From assembly GCA_016935665.1 (NCBI GenBank), contig JAFGQN010000120.1, positions 1 through 38,919 on the forward strand: a stretch of DNA of 38,919 nt, written 5' to 3'. The notes under the pieces were generated by a model that was not told the origin of the DNA, searched no databases, and saw only the letters and a program-made list of their open reading frames with translations. The translations under genes were made by a program, and so were the position numbers. Shown in pieces: positions 1 through 7,834 of this stretch; position 1 is the first letter of the stretch; each line of letters begins with the position of its first letter. The DNA is from Deltaproteobacteria bacterium. GTDB taxonomy: Bacteria; Myxococcota_A; Polyangia; JAAYKL01.

Positions 1-181
1 ATTTTTTCATTGTCACACCTCCATTTCGGGCATGAATCTACACCATCAAAAAAATTTTCTCGCGCGCGTGTTCACAGGACGGATACGGATATAATGTGCG
101 GGTCGACTGGACGAATCTGTTCTCCTTTCCTACTGCTCCATACCAATTCAATGATTACTAACCAGAATTGAATCTAACGAG

Positions 182-892
182 ATGGAAACGGATATTAAAA
201 TTCCGCCGAATGGGGCAGCACTTAGGATTTTTGTAAAGCCATTGCAGGGGGCTACAAAGTCACGGCTTCAGGTGATAGCAATTGTCAAAAAAAAGAAGGG
301 ACCGCACTTCGGTCTTTCTTTGCCTGAACGACAGGAACTTTTTGACGCAGGGTGGATACCAGAAATTAAATATCAGTTTGGCGAGCATAATACAGTTGAG
401 ATAACGGTATCTCCACGTGTGTCGCCTTTCAAAGGCGAGGAGGACATTAAGCCGATATTGAGCGTCAACAAGCGTCTGGAAGGCGGAGGGCGATTATCGC
501 ATGATGCTTGTGAATTGCCATTGGACCACAAGGAGAATTGTGGCGGAAATGCCACCGCAAGCAGCGTGATGTACGAAGTGTCGTATGAGCAACGCGCGAT
601 ACGTATCAACGGCATCCTTCTTTCCAAGCCTCATTTCGATAGTGAAAATGATCTGGTGTTTGACTACATCTACAAAAATCCTGGACGCAAAATAAGCCTT
701 GATGAAATCGAGCGGGAGCTTAAGCGACCGCTGAAGAAAAAGCTGGGAGATATAGTTCGTGACCTTGGATTCAGACATAGTATGAGAATGTTTTTCCCGG
801 ACATCTCCAAGACCGCTGTAAAATTTGTGCGTACCATTTCAATCGATGACTTTCAGCGTTCGGGATGCGGGGAAATTCGTATTATCCGATAG
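182..892 (+). CDS. Unknown protein, possible C-terminal winged-helix
   Basis: A 236-residue open reading frame whose product I do not recognise. The N-terminal half (about residues 10-80) looks like a small beta-rich domain. The segment from about residue 155 to 205 reads like a helical DNA-binding or winged-helix fold, with motifs FDYIYKNPG and LDEIERELKRPLKKKLGDIV, similar in flavour to the HTH tails of mobile-element regulators. No signal peptide or membrane segment is seen. It is on the same strand as the DUF5659 and recombinase genes but separated from them by about 250 bases. The ATG has only a weak ribosome-binding site. It could be a regulator of the first recombinase; this is inference from position only. 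Confidence 0.6.
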   Translation: METDIKIPPNGAALRIFVKPLQGATKSRLQVIAIVKKKKGPHFGLSLPERQELFDAGWIPEIKYQFGEHNTVEITVSPRVSPFKGEEDIKPILSVNKRLEGGGRLSHDACELPLDHKENCGGNATASSVMYEVSYEQRAIRINGILLSKPHFDSENDLVFDYIYKNPGRKISLDEIERELKRPLKKKLGDIVRDLGFRHSMRMFFPDISKTAVKFVRTISIDDFQRSGCGEIRIIR

Positions 893-1141
893 CTGAAATG
901 GGATTTAGCGAGAATTGAATAGAAAAGTGTTGTTTTTGATTCTGGGCGTATCCTTTCAGGTCGGGCTTTTCGTTACTGCATGCAACACTGCAATCCCTTA
1001 CGCGGAGAAATCTTATGTCGGTTGCGTGAAATTTGTGGGGAAATGACAGGAAATGCTCGAAGATGGTGGAATCGACCGTGAAACCCACGCGGGATTTTTA
1101 GCTTTCATGGAAAATAGGATTCTATTTTTAACCCCAATCCT

Positions 1142-1381
1142 ATGAACTTCTCTACCCATGACATCCGCCTCGCTGCGACAATTCTTTCAACCACGCCTGC
1201 CCAACTAGTCGGTTTTGATAGAAGTGACCCCAAGCGTATCTATTTTTATTTTTCCCAAGACGACGTCGCAGAAGAGATCGTAGAGAGTTTTAATAATCGG
1301 GAGATTCGTGTCGACCCACTACGATACGGCATGGCGAAGGCATATCTGTCTCGTCTTGCATACGAAGGCTTCGTTTTGTAA
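1142..1381 (+). CDS. DUF5659-type small protein
   Basis: A 79-residue protein that matches, from memory, the pattern of DUF5659 proteins: an N-terminal ST.D..LAA..L segment, a middle YFYFSQDD strand with acidic residues, and a C-terminal NNREIRVDPLRY block followed by a helix. The function of the family is unknown; members often accompany phages and integrative elements. The gene ends where the downstream tyrosine recombinase probably begins, suggesting translational coupling and a role linked to recombination, though this is inference. The start codon has no Shine-Dalgarno sequence; the leader instead has a pyrimidine-rich TAACCCCAATCCT run directly before ATG. Confidence 0.65.
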   Translation: MNFSTHDIRLAATILSTTPAQLVGFDRSDPKRIYFYFSQDDVAEEIVESFNNREIRVDPLRYGMAKAYLSRLAYEGFVL

Positions 1382-1406
1382 TTTTATTTGCTATCCCCAT
1401 TCCGAA

Positions 1407-2294
1407 TTGGATTTACTTGAACTTCATCGCAGATTCCGCAGATATTGCACCATTGAAGAAGGATTAAGCCCCAGAACGGTTTCTGCCATGCAGAGCTGCA
1501 TAAGCACCTTTGTCGGCAGAAGTAAGGCAAGAATGCTTGATGACATTGGTGTGGAGTTGCTTAGAGATTTTTTCTATGAAGGGAAGGAGCGGTTCCATTG
1601 GTCCTATTGGCATTACTGTAATCACTACAAGTATCTAAAGAAATTTCTGGGCTGGTGCGTGGAGAATGGATACTCAAAGGTGAATCCAATGGACAAGATC
1701 AGGAAACCGAAGAAGCCACAGAGTTTGCCGCGTCGGTTGACCCACCAACAAGCCCAGAGCATTTTGTACACGTCGTTTAATTATCGATGGCGGTACAAAT
1801 TCGAACGCCCAAGAAACCATGCTATCATCGCGACCCTCCTTTACACCGGGCTTCGGGCACGGGAGCTTATCAATTTACAGATGGTGGATGTGAACCTTGG
1901 CGCGGACGTCATTCTGGTTCGTTCCGGGAAGGGAAACAAAGACCGGTATGTGCCGGTTCATTCCAAATTGAGCTATATCCTGAAACAATATCTCATTGAG
2001 CGCATGGCGACAGGCAAGATGTCACCATATTTTTTTACGAGTGCTCTGCGCGACGAACCGCTTTGCTATCAGGCGCTGGGAAAAATTTGTCGGCGTATAT
2101 CGGGAGCCACTGGCGTCAAGTTTACGCCACATTGCTTAAGGCATACTTTCGGCAGCGTCGCCATTGAACAGGACATGGGATTGGTACAGCTGAAGGAAAT
2201 TATGGGACACAGTAATATCAGTTCGACCATGATTTATTTGAAGATGTCCCCGGCCGGTCTGAAGACCAGTTTAAATCGTCTTGACCTGTTTTAG
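1407..2294 (+). CDS. Tyrosine recombinase, XerC/XerD-like (first of tandem pair)
   Basis: Site-specific recombinase of the phage-integrase family, about 295 residues. The SAM-like core-binding domain covers roughly the first 105 residues and the catalytic domain the rest. Visible catalytic residues: Arg in GLRARE (about residue 150), Lys in GKGNKDR, the HxxR box HCLRHTF (about 242-245), His in MGHSNISST, and the nucleophile Tyr in MIYLKM. The frame is open from 1308, but those extra codons only shadow the DUF5659 gene, so I prefer a start near the TTG at 1407; no clear Shine-Dalgarno decides it. The gene ends about 120 bases before a tRNA-Leu 3' fragment, consistent with an integrase next to its attachment site. 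It is clearly related to the recombinase at 2606. Confidence 0.85.
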   Translation: MDLLELHRRFRRYCTIEEGLSPRTVSAMQSCISTFVGRSKARMLDDIGVELLRDFFYEGKERFHWSYWHYCNHYKYLKKFLGWCVENGYSKVNPMDKIRKPKKPQSLPRRLTHQQAQSILYTSFNYRWRYKFERPRNHAIIATLLYTGLRARELINLQMVDVNLGADVILVRSGKGNKDRYVPVHSKLSYILKQYLIERMATGKMSPYFFTSALRDEPLCYQALGKICRRISGATGVKFTPHCLRHTFGSVAIEQDMGLVQLKEIMGHSNISSTMIYLKMSPAGLKTSLNRLDLF

Positions 2295-2314
2295 GGCGAC
2301 CTGTATCTTGTAGT

Positions 2315-2323
2315 AGCTATGTA
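2315..2323. repeat. Copy of 9-bp arm AGCTATGTA
   Basis: The 9-mer AGCTATGTA here is identical to the right arm of the inverted repeat at 2574-2594. The copies bracket the tRNA-Leu fragment, which suggests recombinase binding sites, but a 9-mer match alone is weak. Confidence 0.35.
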
Positions 2324-2412
2324 GCCTTGAAGAATTAATCAAAAATTCAAACGCTGCAGTCGGAAATCGCTAATACAAGCCAAAATCATCGCAAAATTAC
2401 CCGGGCAAAAAC

Positions 2413-2482
2413 TGCGTTAGAGCTTGAGGGGCTGGTGGCCACTTTATCGGCCGTGGAGGTTCAAGTCCTCTCCTGAGCACCA
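2413..2482 (+). pseudogene. 3'-half tRNA-Leu(GAG) fragment, probable attachment-site scar
   Basis: The sequence contains the anticodon loop TTGAGGG (anticodon GAG), a long variable arm whose GGCC/GGCC stem encloses ACTTTATC, a T-arm GGAGG-TTCAAGT-CCTCT, the 3' acceptor strand CCTGAGC, discriminator A and an encoded CCA ending at 2482. The D-arm and the matching 5' acceptor GCTCAGG are missing: the bases upstream do not fold as tRNA, and even the anticodon stem is only partly paired. This is what remains when an element recombines at the anticodon loop/3' half of a tRNA-Leu gene. It lies between two tyrosine recombinase genes. The intact tRNA-Leu is expected at the other end of that element, outside the window. 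Confidence 0.75.
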
Positions 2483-2573
2483 CTCAAAGAAATGGCTGAT
2501 GTATAAGCGGAATGTCCCCGTTCGTTTGTTTTCGATTGTGGCGAAAAATGGCTGATTACTTTGTCAAGTACGC

Positions 2574-2594
2574 TACATAGCTCCAAGCTATGTA
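2574..2594. repeat. Perfect 9-bp inverted repeat with 3-bp spacer
   Basis: TACATAGCT and AGCTATGTA are perfect inverted copies separated by CCA. The repeat sits 11 bases before the ATG of the second recombinase. It could be a core site for one of the recombinases or an operator for the downstream gene. A third arm copy lies at 2315-2323. Confidence 0.6.
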
Positions 2595-2605
2595 ACCTAT
2601 TCACT

Positions 2606-3577
2606 ATGAAAAATGAGCTATTACAAATCCATGATGTGTTCTGTCAAGAAGCCATCAATCAGAATTATCGGAAGACCACCATCAGGTGGTGGAAGGAATC
2701 CATTCGCGCTTTCATCCGGTTCTACGGTAATGAAGGAATTCACAGTGTTCAGCACATCACCCTCGACCGGTTGAGACGATACCTGTTCGACGGTATGAAC
2801 AGGGGGTGGACATCGGATTCATTCAATAGTCAGCGGCGGTCTTTAAACGCCTTTCTAAAATGGTGTGTTTTCCGTGGCCTATTGCCGGAAAATCCCCTTG
2901 ACCAGATTCCGCGCCAAAGATTGGAAAAGAAACTTCCCAAGGCGGTCTCCATGGTCGATGCCCAAAGGATATTGGAGTATGCCTTCAATGCCCGTGTTCA
3001 CTATGAATTTCAGCGCTATCGCAACAGAGCCCTGCTGGCAGTGATGATTTTTGCCGGACTCCGCTGTGCGGAAACGCTGAATTTAAAAATGGACCATGTT
3101 GATTTAGTCAATGGTGTGATTGCAGTCCGAAACGGCAAAGGAGGAAAGGACCGTCTTGTACCGATTCATTACAGTTTGGCGTCCATACTCAAAGAATATG
3201 TTGACGCACGGAAAAGACGAAGACGAACCTGTGAGTACTTCTTCGCCAGTGCCCAAGAGGACCGCCAACTTACTTATTTTGCTATTCGTCGTCTTGTACG
3301 GCAGGTCAGAGACGGTACTGGCATCGCTTTTTCTGCTCACCGACTGCGACACACGTTTGCCACGCTCATGTTGGAAGGCGAATGCGACTTGTTTAGTTTG
3401 AAGGAAATGATGGGGCATAGCGATATTCAGACGACCTCGATCTATTTATCTGCGACCACCAACAAGCTGAAAGCCCAGATGTCAAAGCACCCCATGGGAT
3501 TTGGGGGCGGATATGGTGAATCCACAGGACTGCAAATACAAAATATTGGGCAGCCGTATTTTGCGAGACGACGGTAA
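2606..3577 (+). CDS. Tyrosine recombinase, XerC/XerD-like (second of tandem pair)
   Basis: A 323-residue phage-integrase-family recombinase. The N-terminal core-binding domain (about residues 1-115) has the typical SFNSQRRSLNAFLKWCV helix. The catalytic domain shows Arg in GLRCAE, Lys in GKGGKDR, HxxR in HRLRHTF, His in MGHSDIQTT and Tyr in SIYLSAT. ATG 2606 (MKNELLQ) is preferred; the frame extends to a TTG at 2561, but that extension overlaps an inverted repeat and adds no conserved residues. It aligns well with the recombinase at 1407 along the catalytic domain, so the two are paralogues or partners. A C-terminal tail of about 40 residues after the nucleophile Tyr is longer than in XerC/D. 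Confidence 0.88.
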   Translation: MKNELLQIHDVFCQEAINQNYRKTTIRWWKESIRAFIRFYGNEGIHSVQHITLDRLRRYLFDGMNRGWTSDSFNSQRRSLNAFLKWCVFRGLLPENPLDQIPRQRLEKKLPKAVSMVDAQRILEYAFNARVHYEFQRYRNRALLAVMIFAGLRCAETLNLKMDHVDLVNGVIAVRNGKGGKDRLVPIHYSLASILKEYVDARKRRRRTCEYFFASAQEDRQLTYFAIRRLVRQVRDGTGIAFSAHRLRHTFATLMLEGECDLFSLKEMMGHSDIQTTSIYLSATTNKLKAQMSKHPMGFGGGYGESTGLQIQNIGQPYFARRR

Positions 3578-3611
3578 AGTGCATTATGAGCGTTGTGATT
3601 GGTATCGTGTC

Positions 3612-3640
3612 TTGATTTAATTCTGTAACCATGTTATAAT
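3612..3640 (+). promoter_or_regulatory. Sigma70-type promoter of the island operon
   Basis: TTGATT (3612-3617), a 17-base spacer and a perfect TATAAT (3635-3640). The expected transcription start near 3647 lies about 10 bases before the first ATG of the following gene run. Confidence 0.75.
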
Positions 3641-3656
3641 TATACTGGATAATTTT

Positions 3657-3899
3657 ATGTTTATGAAAAAAGGACTCAAACTGCTTTCAGATAGCGGTTT
3701 ACCAGTGGAACAGGAAGCTGAAAGAAATGTTGAGGAAATTGTTCAGAGTTGTCGTGCTGATCTTGAATCTATGTGGAATGAAAAAGGCATGTCAGCAAAA
3801 ACTCAATATTTTCGTCTTCAGATAATACGAAGGGTTGTCACAAAGGATTTGAAAAGTGCCTTCGAAGAAGAAATCAAAAAAAGACGAGAATCGTATTGA
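3657..3899 (+). CDS. Unknown small helical protein
   Basis: An 80-residue, charged, probably all-helical protein that I do not recognise. It follows a strong promoter by a very short leader. Two ATG codons (3657 and 3663) are possible starts and neither has a clear Shine-Dalgarno. Its 3' end overlaps the next gene by about 44 bases in another frame, which implies co-expression. No membrane segment or known motif is visible. As the promoter-proximal gene of the cassette it could be a regulator or an accessory protein. Confidence 0.6.
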   Translation: MFMKKGLKLLSDSGLPVEQEAERNVEEIVQSCRADLESMWNEKGMSAKTQYFRLQIIRRVVTKDLKSAFEEEIKKRRESY

Positions 3900-5169
3900 A
3901 CAGGGAAGCGAAGATGAACTGCTTCTAATCGATACAGAATTGATCGATCATCTTAAGAAAACCGCTTGTTGGGAATTTACCAAAAAAGGGATAGCGCTTT
4001 TTCAGGAGCTGTTTCCTCGCTGGCAGAACGAAAGAAAAAACAAAAGAAAAGAATACACAGAGGTTTATTTCGCTATCGAGATTATGGTGTTTGAACGCGG
4101 GGTGAATTCTGGTGGTGCTTCAGCAAATATGAAAAAGGTCGTTGCGGGGAAAAAGCGCTGCAATGGGTGGTCGCTGTACCGATTAGTCTGCGAGTTCAAC
4201 AGAGTATTTAAAGCAGATTATAAACCATCAGATTTTGCGAAAGCGGTGAAAACGGGACGTGTTTCGACTGCAAATTTGGAAAAGTCCAAGAAGTATATGG
4301 ATGAACTTTGGAATCTTTATCCGCAACGTATTGCATTTGAGCCTGAGGCACGAAGTCTATTTGAAAAATATAAAAGTTCTGGAGCGAGGAAATCTCTGCG
4401 GGAAATAATGAAAATGTTTCTTCGCGATTTTCGAGAAACGATTGCAAATCAGCATAGCATGTTAGGGCCTGTAGCTTATTGGCTCATTCGAAAATGGAAT
4501 GACAGGATAATTGTATTGGCGCGGATTATTTTGCTGTTGGGATTAATAATACCTTCAGATACTTTTATTGTAGCGACAAATAAGCATGGCGGGATTCAGG
4601 TGATAGAGAGATCGAACGGTTCAGCTATTGTAAGGGATGAAATTTTGACACATCCTCGCAATGTGGCGGGAACTCAGCCAATACATGTCGATGAGAAAGG
4701 CACGATATTCGATGAACAAGTTGATGCTGTAGTTATTGCCGATTTGGAGGACAAGAAAGTGGAGCGATTGGAGGTGATGGAATTAGATACTGTTCAAGAG
4801 GAGATGGCAATCGGTTCGCCTGAAGAGAATGAAAAATCAGACACAGCAGATATTTATATTGAAACCAATTTAGGAGAAATTACTGTCTCAGTATCTCTTA
4901 TGTTCGATTTTAGTGTATTCGAAGATGTCGAAACTGTGTACAACGCGCCTGCAAAGTATTTTTCTACCAAATATGAGTTGTATCCAGATAATGACGCGAG
5001 ATGTTCGTACAATGGGAACACGTATCTCTGCAAAGTAGCCGGCAGCCCCCTCGGGATATATGAAATCCGATTTAGCGATGTTGACGGTTATATCTCACCG
5101 AAAGACGTTTCGATAGAATTAAAAAATCCCAGTGCTTATATAGAGCGAATTTATTTACATGGTGAATGA
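3856..5169 (+). CDS. Unknown single-pass membrane protein
   Basis: A 437-residue protein not recognised as any family. The start is GTG at 3856 with AAAGGA eight bases upstream. The N-terminal 20 residues are highly basic. Residues of about 30-210 are helical and basic and presumably cytoplasmic. One strongly hydrophobic segment (RIIVLARIILLLGLIIP, about residues 216-233) would span the membrane. The remaining 200 residues are acidic and beta-rich, and near the C-terminus contain two Cys (CSYNGNTYLC) that could form a disulfide outside the cytoplasm. This bitopic layout would suit a scaffold of a membrane DNA-transfer complex. That role is inferred only from the ATPase encoded downstream. Confidence 0.7.
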   Translation: MPSKKKSKKDENRIEQGSEDELLLIDTELIDHLKKTACWEFTKKGIALFQELFPRWQNERKNKRKEYTEVYFAIEIMVFERGVNSGGASANMKKVVAGKKRCNGWSLYRLVCEFNRVFKADYKPSDFAKAVKTGRVSTANLEKSKKYMDELWNLYPQRIAFEPEARSLFEKYKSSGARKSLREIMKMFLRDFRETIANQHSMLGPVAYWLIRKWNDRIIVLARIILLLGLIIPSDTFIVATNKHGGIQVIERSNGSAIVRDEILTHPRNVAGTQPIHVDEKGTIFDEQVDAVVIADLEDKKVERLEVMELDTVQEEMAIGSPEENEKSDTADIYIETNLGEITVSVSLMFDFSVFEDVETVYNAPAKYFSTKYELYPDNDARCSYNGNTYLCKVAGSPLGIYEIRFSDVDGYISPKDVSIELKNPSAYIERIYLHGE

Positions 5170-5343
5170 ATGCTAGGGACCGCCAATATTTTTTCTCAGA
5201 CTGTAAAATTAGCCGCTCAGACGAATGTGGTTGTTTTTTTTCTGTAGTATTCTTGTTTGCGGTGTTGCAGTTGGGACTTAATTTCCGGAGCTAATTTAGC
5301 CAGCAGTCAACCAACATTTTTTTTGATGTCGTACCCTCTGGTG

Positions 5344-5362
5344 GTGGAGCGCTTTGCTCCAC
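5344..5362. promoter_or_regulatory. Hairpin GTGGAGC-GCTTT-GCTCCAC upstream of cassette genes
   Basis: A perfect 7-bp stem with a 5-base loop in the 231-base gap before the gene at 5401. It lacks a following T-run, so it is not a convincing terminator. It may be an mRNA leader structure, a processing site or a protein-binding site. Otherwise the gap shows only poly-T patches. Confidence 0.4.
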
Positions 5363-5400
5363 ACAGGTGAGGTGCGCCCTAAAACAGCAGAGGTCAAACC

Positions 5401-5811
5401 ATGAAAAAATTTAAAGAGCCTATCGTTTTCTTTGTTCGACATATGGTTGAGCAAACATTGGAAGATATTCGGGAGAACCGTATATCGCGTTTTGAAGCTG
5501 CTCTTCGCTTGCTTCTGACATCCTTGATAGCGAATGCCGGTAGTTTGAGCGAAGGTACCATTGAGTTAAATACCGCCATTTTAACAACTTTCTTTGAGTA
5601 TCTAGGTGGCGATGAATCAACGGGAAGCATTGTACTGACACCGAATTTGATTGCATCGAAGTTTCTCATCAACGGGTGGGATCAGGACTTATTCATCTGC
5701 GACAATTCCTCTGTTCTGTTTCTTGAACAGTTTATTTCCGAAGCCATGACGAATGAACTACCGGTTAGTTGTGACCCGGAAATGAAGGAGGCTCGTGATG
5801 GTGCGTTTTAA
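5401..5811 (+). CDS. Unknown 136-aa protein
   Basis: Not recognised. The protein is mostly helical, with a moderately hydrophobic stretch (ALRLLLTSLIANAG, about residues 33-47) that is too short and mixed for a confident membrane segment. The ATG has AGAGG upstream (spacing about 9). The end overlaps the start of the next gene by 14 bases, so translational coupling is likely. It belongs to a run of same-strand genes that leads to the P-loop ATPase at 8901, and is probably a soluble component of the same system. Confidence 0.6.
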   Translation: MKKFKEPIVFFVRHMVEQTLEDIRENRISRFEAALRLLLTSLIANAGSLSEGTIELNTAILTTFFEYLGGDESTGSIVLTPNLIASKFLINGWDQDLFICDNSSVLFLEQFISEAMTNELPVSCDPEMKEARDGAF

Positions 5812-6340
5812 AAAGAGCTGCCAAAAAAGAGTTAGCAGTGGTTGGTGGCCATCACGGTGGCGAAGAAGGAATAGGTCGAAGAAGTCTCGCGTACTTACAC
5901 TTGTGGATGGTGGGAAAAGAAGCGGGAAAAGCACTCCTTTGACGATGTTGGAAAGTGCGAAGACGGCTCCACTGATGCGATTTAACAGCGATGATTCATT
6001 TCGCGCGTATTGCTTGCTTCAGTCTCTGCAATTCATGTTCTTCCAGAGATTAACTCGTAGCTATGAGAGTTTGTTGTCTGAGCTTGTCATGTTGATGCAA
6101 TCTGTTGAATTCCGTGATTTCGAGGTGCTGCGGCGGATGAGCGACATAGAGAATTGTAAATGGTCTGCATTATCGATGTTCAGGGAACTGTCGGATATCG
6201 GCAGCGAAGAGGAGTTGTTATCTATACAGCTTCAGAAATGGTTGCGGATGGCGTTGGAAGTGACGTCCTCGATTTATATACAAGAAAAACGTTTCACTCC
6301 GAGTGTCGTGCGTACTTCCGAAGGAGATAGTGATGACTAA
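5798..6340 (+). CDS. Unknown basic 180-aa protein
   Basis: Not recognised. The first 35 residues are strongly basic with several Trp (GWWPSRWRRRNRSKK), suggesting nucleic-acid or membrane-surface binding. The rest is helical. ATG 5798 is chosen over the GTG at 5795 because AAGGAG lies 7 bases upstream. A segment GGKRSGKST superficially resembles a P-loop, but there is no Walker B and the context does not fit a nucleotide-binding fold. It overlaps both neighbours by a few bases, so the genes are likely co-translated. Confidence 0.6.
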   Translation: MVRFKKSCQKRVSSGWWPSRWRRRNRSKKSRVLTLVDGGKRSGKSTPLTMLESAKTAPLMRFNSDDSFRAYCLLQSLQFMFFQRLTRSYESLLSELVMLMQSVEFRDFEVLRRMSDIENCKWSALSMFRELSDIGSEEELLSIQLQKWLRMALEVTSSIYIQEKRFTPSVVRTSEGDSDD

Positions 6341-7823
6341 GACTGGTGCCATCGGCGTTATCGCCGGATTATTATTCATCGTTTACGTTTTGATTCTTGG
6401 CGGGCAAGCAGTGAGGAGAACGGGCGTCTTTGTATTTGATAAGGTTGATACCGTCGTTTCTTGGATTGTTAATTTGTTTGTTTGGGGTGGCTTCGTGCTT
6501 GTTGGTCTTTTTATCGTTGCGGTCGTGATCGATTTGCTGTTTCGCCCGGTTTGGAGTGTGGTAAACGCGCAACTGAAAACACGTCGTGCCATACAAACAT
6601 GCTCACTCCCCTCTTTGGGGGCATTTCGGGATTTGTCTGGCGTCACAGGTTTTTCTGCATTGACTGCAAAACATTTGCGGGAGGTGTTCTATACACAGAC
6701 GGGGCGTTTGCCTTGCGTTGATACCTTTCGGAATTGTGAAGTTGATTATCTCTCATATAGAGGCACGACGTTGCGACATTTTTGTATGGGCGTTGGAAGA
6801 CCATTCATTGAAAGCTATTTTTCCAAGGTTCATGGGATCTATCTCGCTGGGACTCTCGACTGGCTGACAGCAATAGTTGACGGATGGATTACCGGGGAAA
6901 AACGATATAAGCGCATGGCTTGTACCGGGATGGCCATTCATTTTCTTTCGTTTGGGAAGTTTGGCTACAACGAGCAATCCTGTTTGATTAAGCAGGACTT
7001 AGAATCCGTGAAGCAAAATCGTGTCCGGGTGATGCGGCTTCTGTGGCAGAATGCGTTTTCCGTTATCGGCCAGCTTGAGTCCTATGTACCAATGGACGTG
7101 GAAATTGAGGCGGAGAAGGCATCTTGTAGGAACGAAGCAGTGTGTCAGCACAATAGAGTCAGTGACGTGCAGACAACACGGTTACTTCCGCCCGCCGTTA
7201 AAGCTGAAGAAGCAAACGAAGACGTTTGCGAGGATGACGAGTCGGAGAGGAGTGATTCTTTTATTTCTGGACATGCGTTGATAGTTACTGATGAAGAACA
7301 GGAGCGGAAACAAAAAGAAGCAGTCGCGATTGAGCTTTTTGATGCAGCGACGAGTATTTGTGATGGAGATGGCCCGGAGTGGAATGACATTCCCAAGATG
7401 CTCACCGAATCACTGACGGTTTTAACGTCGTCCGGTATGCATTTTTATCCAAACAAAGATGAGTTATTTGAGGCTATCGCGCACTTTCGGATGATGTGGG
7501 AGCGTTTTCCCGAATTTGAATCTGCTTTTGCAGGAGTGATGCAGTTGGAGGGCGATTCCTCAGAAGTTTTCTCTGCGCCTTGGATGAATGCGGCGATCAG
7601 TGACCTCGATGGCAATATCGCGGCTGGCATTTCCGTTTTGAAGCGAAATGCCGCGCGACATTTTCTGACCTGTGAATCCCCTCTCTGGAAGGTTGAAAGC
7701 GTCAAGCCAACTTTAGACCGCGATGATGAGGTTGAAACCATCAAAACCAATACGAAACAGAAAACTGAATCCACTGTTCACTCCGTGAGTGAGCCGCCGG
7801 AATTCGAATCTGTATTTTCTTGA
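6333..7823 (+). CDS. Unknown membrane-anchored 496-aa protein
   Basis: Two N-terminal membrane segments (about residues 5-25, GVIAGLLFIVYVLILGG, and 42-69, around VWGGFVLVGLFIVAVVI) are followed by a large soluble region of over 420 residues with an acidic stretch near 280-320. The family is not recognised. ATG 6333 is preferred over the upstream in-frame start at 6303 because AAGGAGAT precedes it at optimal spacing. It overlaps the upstream gene by 8 bases and is followed 11 bases later by another membrane protein. Two N-terminal TM helices plus a cytoplasmic body resemble the anchor layout of VirD4-type coupling proteins, but there is no Walker A here; the ATPase is a separate gene further down. 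Confidence 0.65.
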   Translation: MTKTGAIGVIAGLLFIVYVLILGGQAVRRTGVFVFDKVDTVVSWIVNLFVWGGFVLVGLFIVAVVIDLLFRPVWSVVNAQLKTRRAIQTCSLPSLGAFRDLSGVTGFSALTAKHLREVFYTQTGRLPCVDTFRNCEVDYLSYRGTTLRHFCMGVGRPFIESYFSKVHGIYLAGTLDWLTAIVDGWITGEKRYKRMACTGMAIHFLSFGKFGYNEQSCLIKQDLESVKQNRVRVMRLLWQNAFSVIGQLESYVPMDVEIEAEKASCRNEAVCQHNRVSDVQTTRLLPPAVKAEEANEDVCEDDESERSDSFISGHALIVTDEEQERKQKEAVAIELFDAATSICDGDGPEWNDIPKMLTESLTVLTSSGMHFYPNKDELFEAIAHFRMMWERFPEFESAFAGVMQLEGDSSEVFSAPWMNAAISDLDGNIAAGISVLKRNAARHFLTCESPLWKVESVKPTLDRDDEVETIKTNTKQKTESTVHSVSEPPEFESVFS

Positions 7824-7834
7824 GGAGGTGAATC

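Noticed and set aside
994-1005. 12-mer TCCCTTACGCGG shared with 34964-34975
   Set aside because: Single 12-base match with no flanking similarity or symmetry; taken as chance.
5829-5960. P-loop-like GGKRSGKST in the 180-aa protein
   Set aside because: No Walker B, no nucleotide-binding context; probably a chance basic/Gly run.
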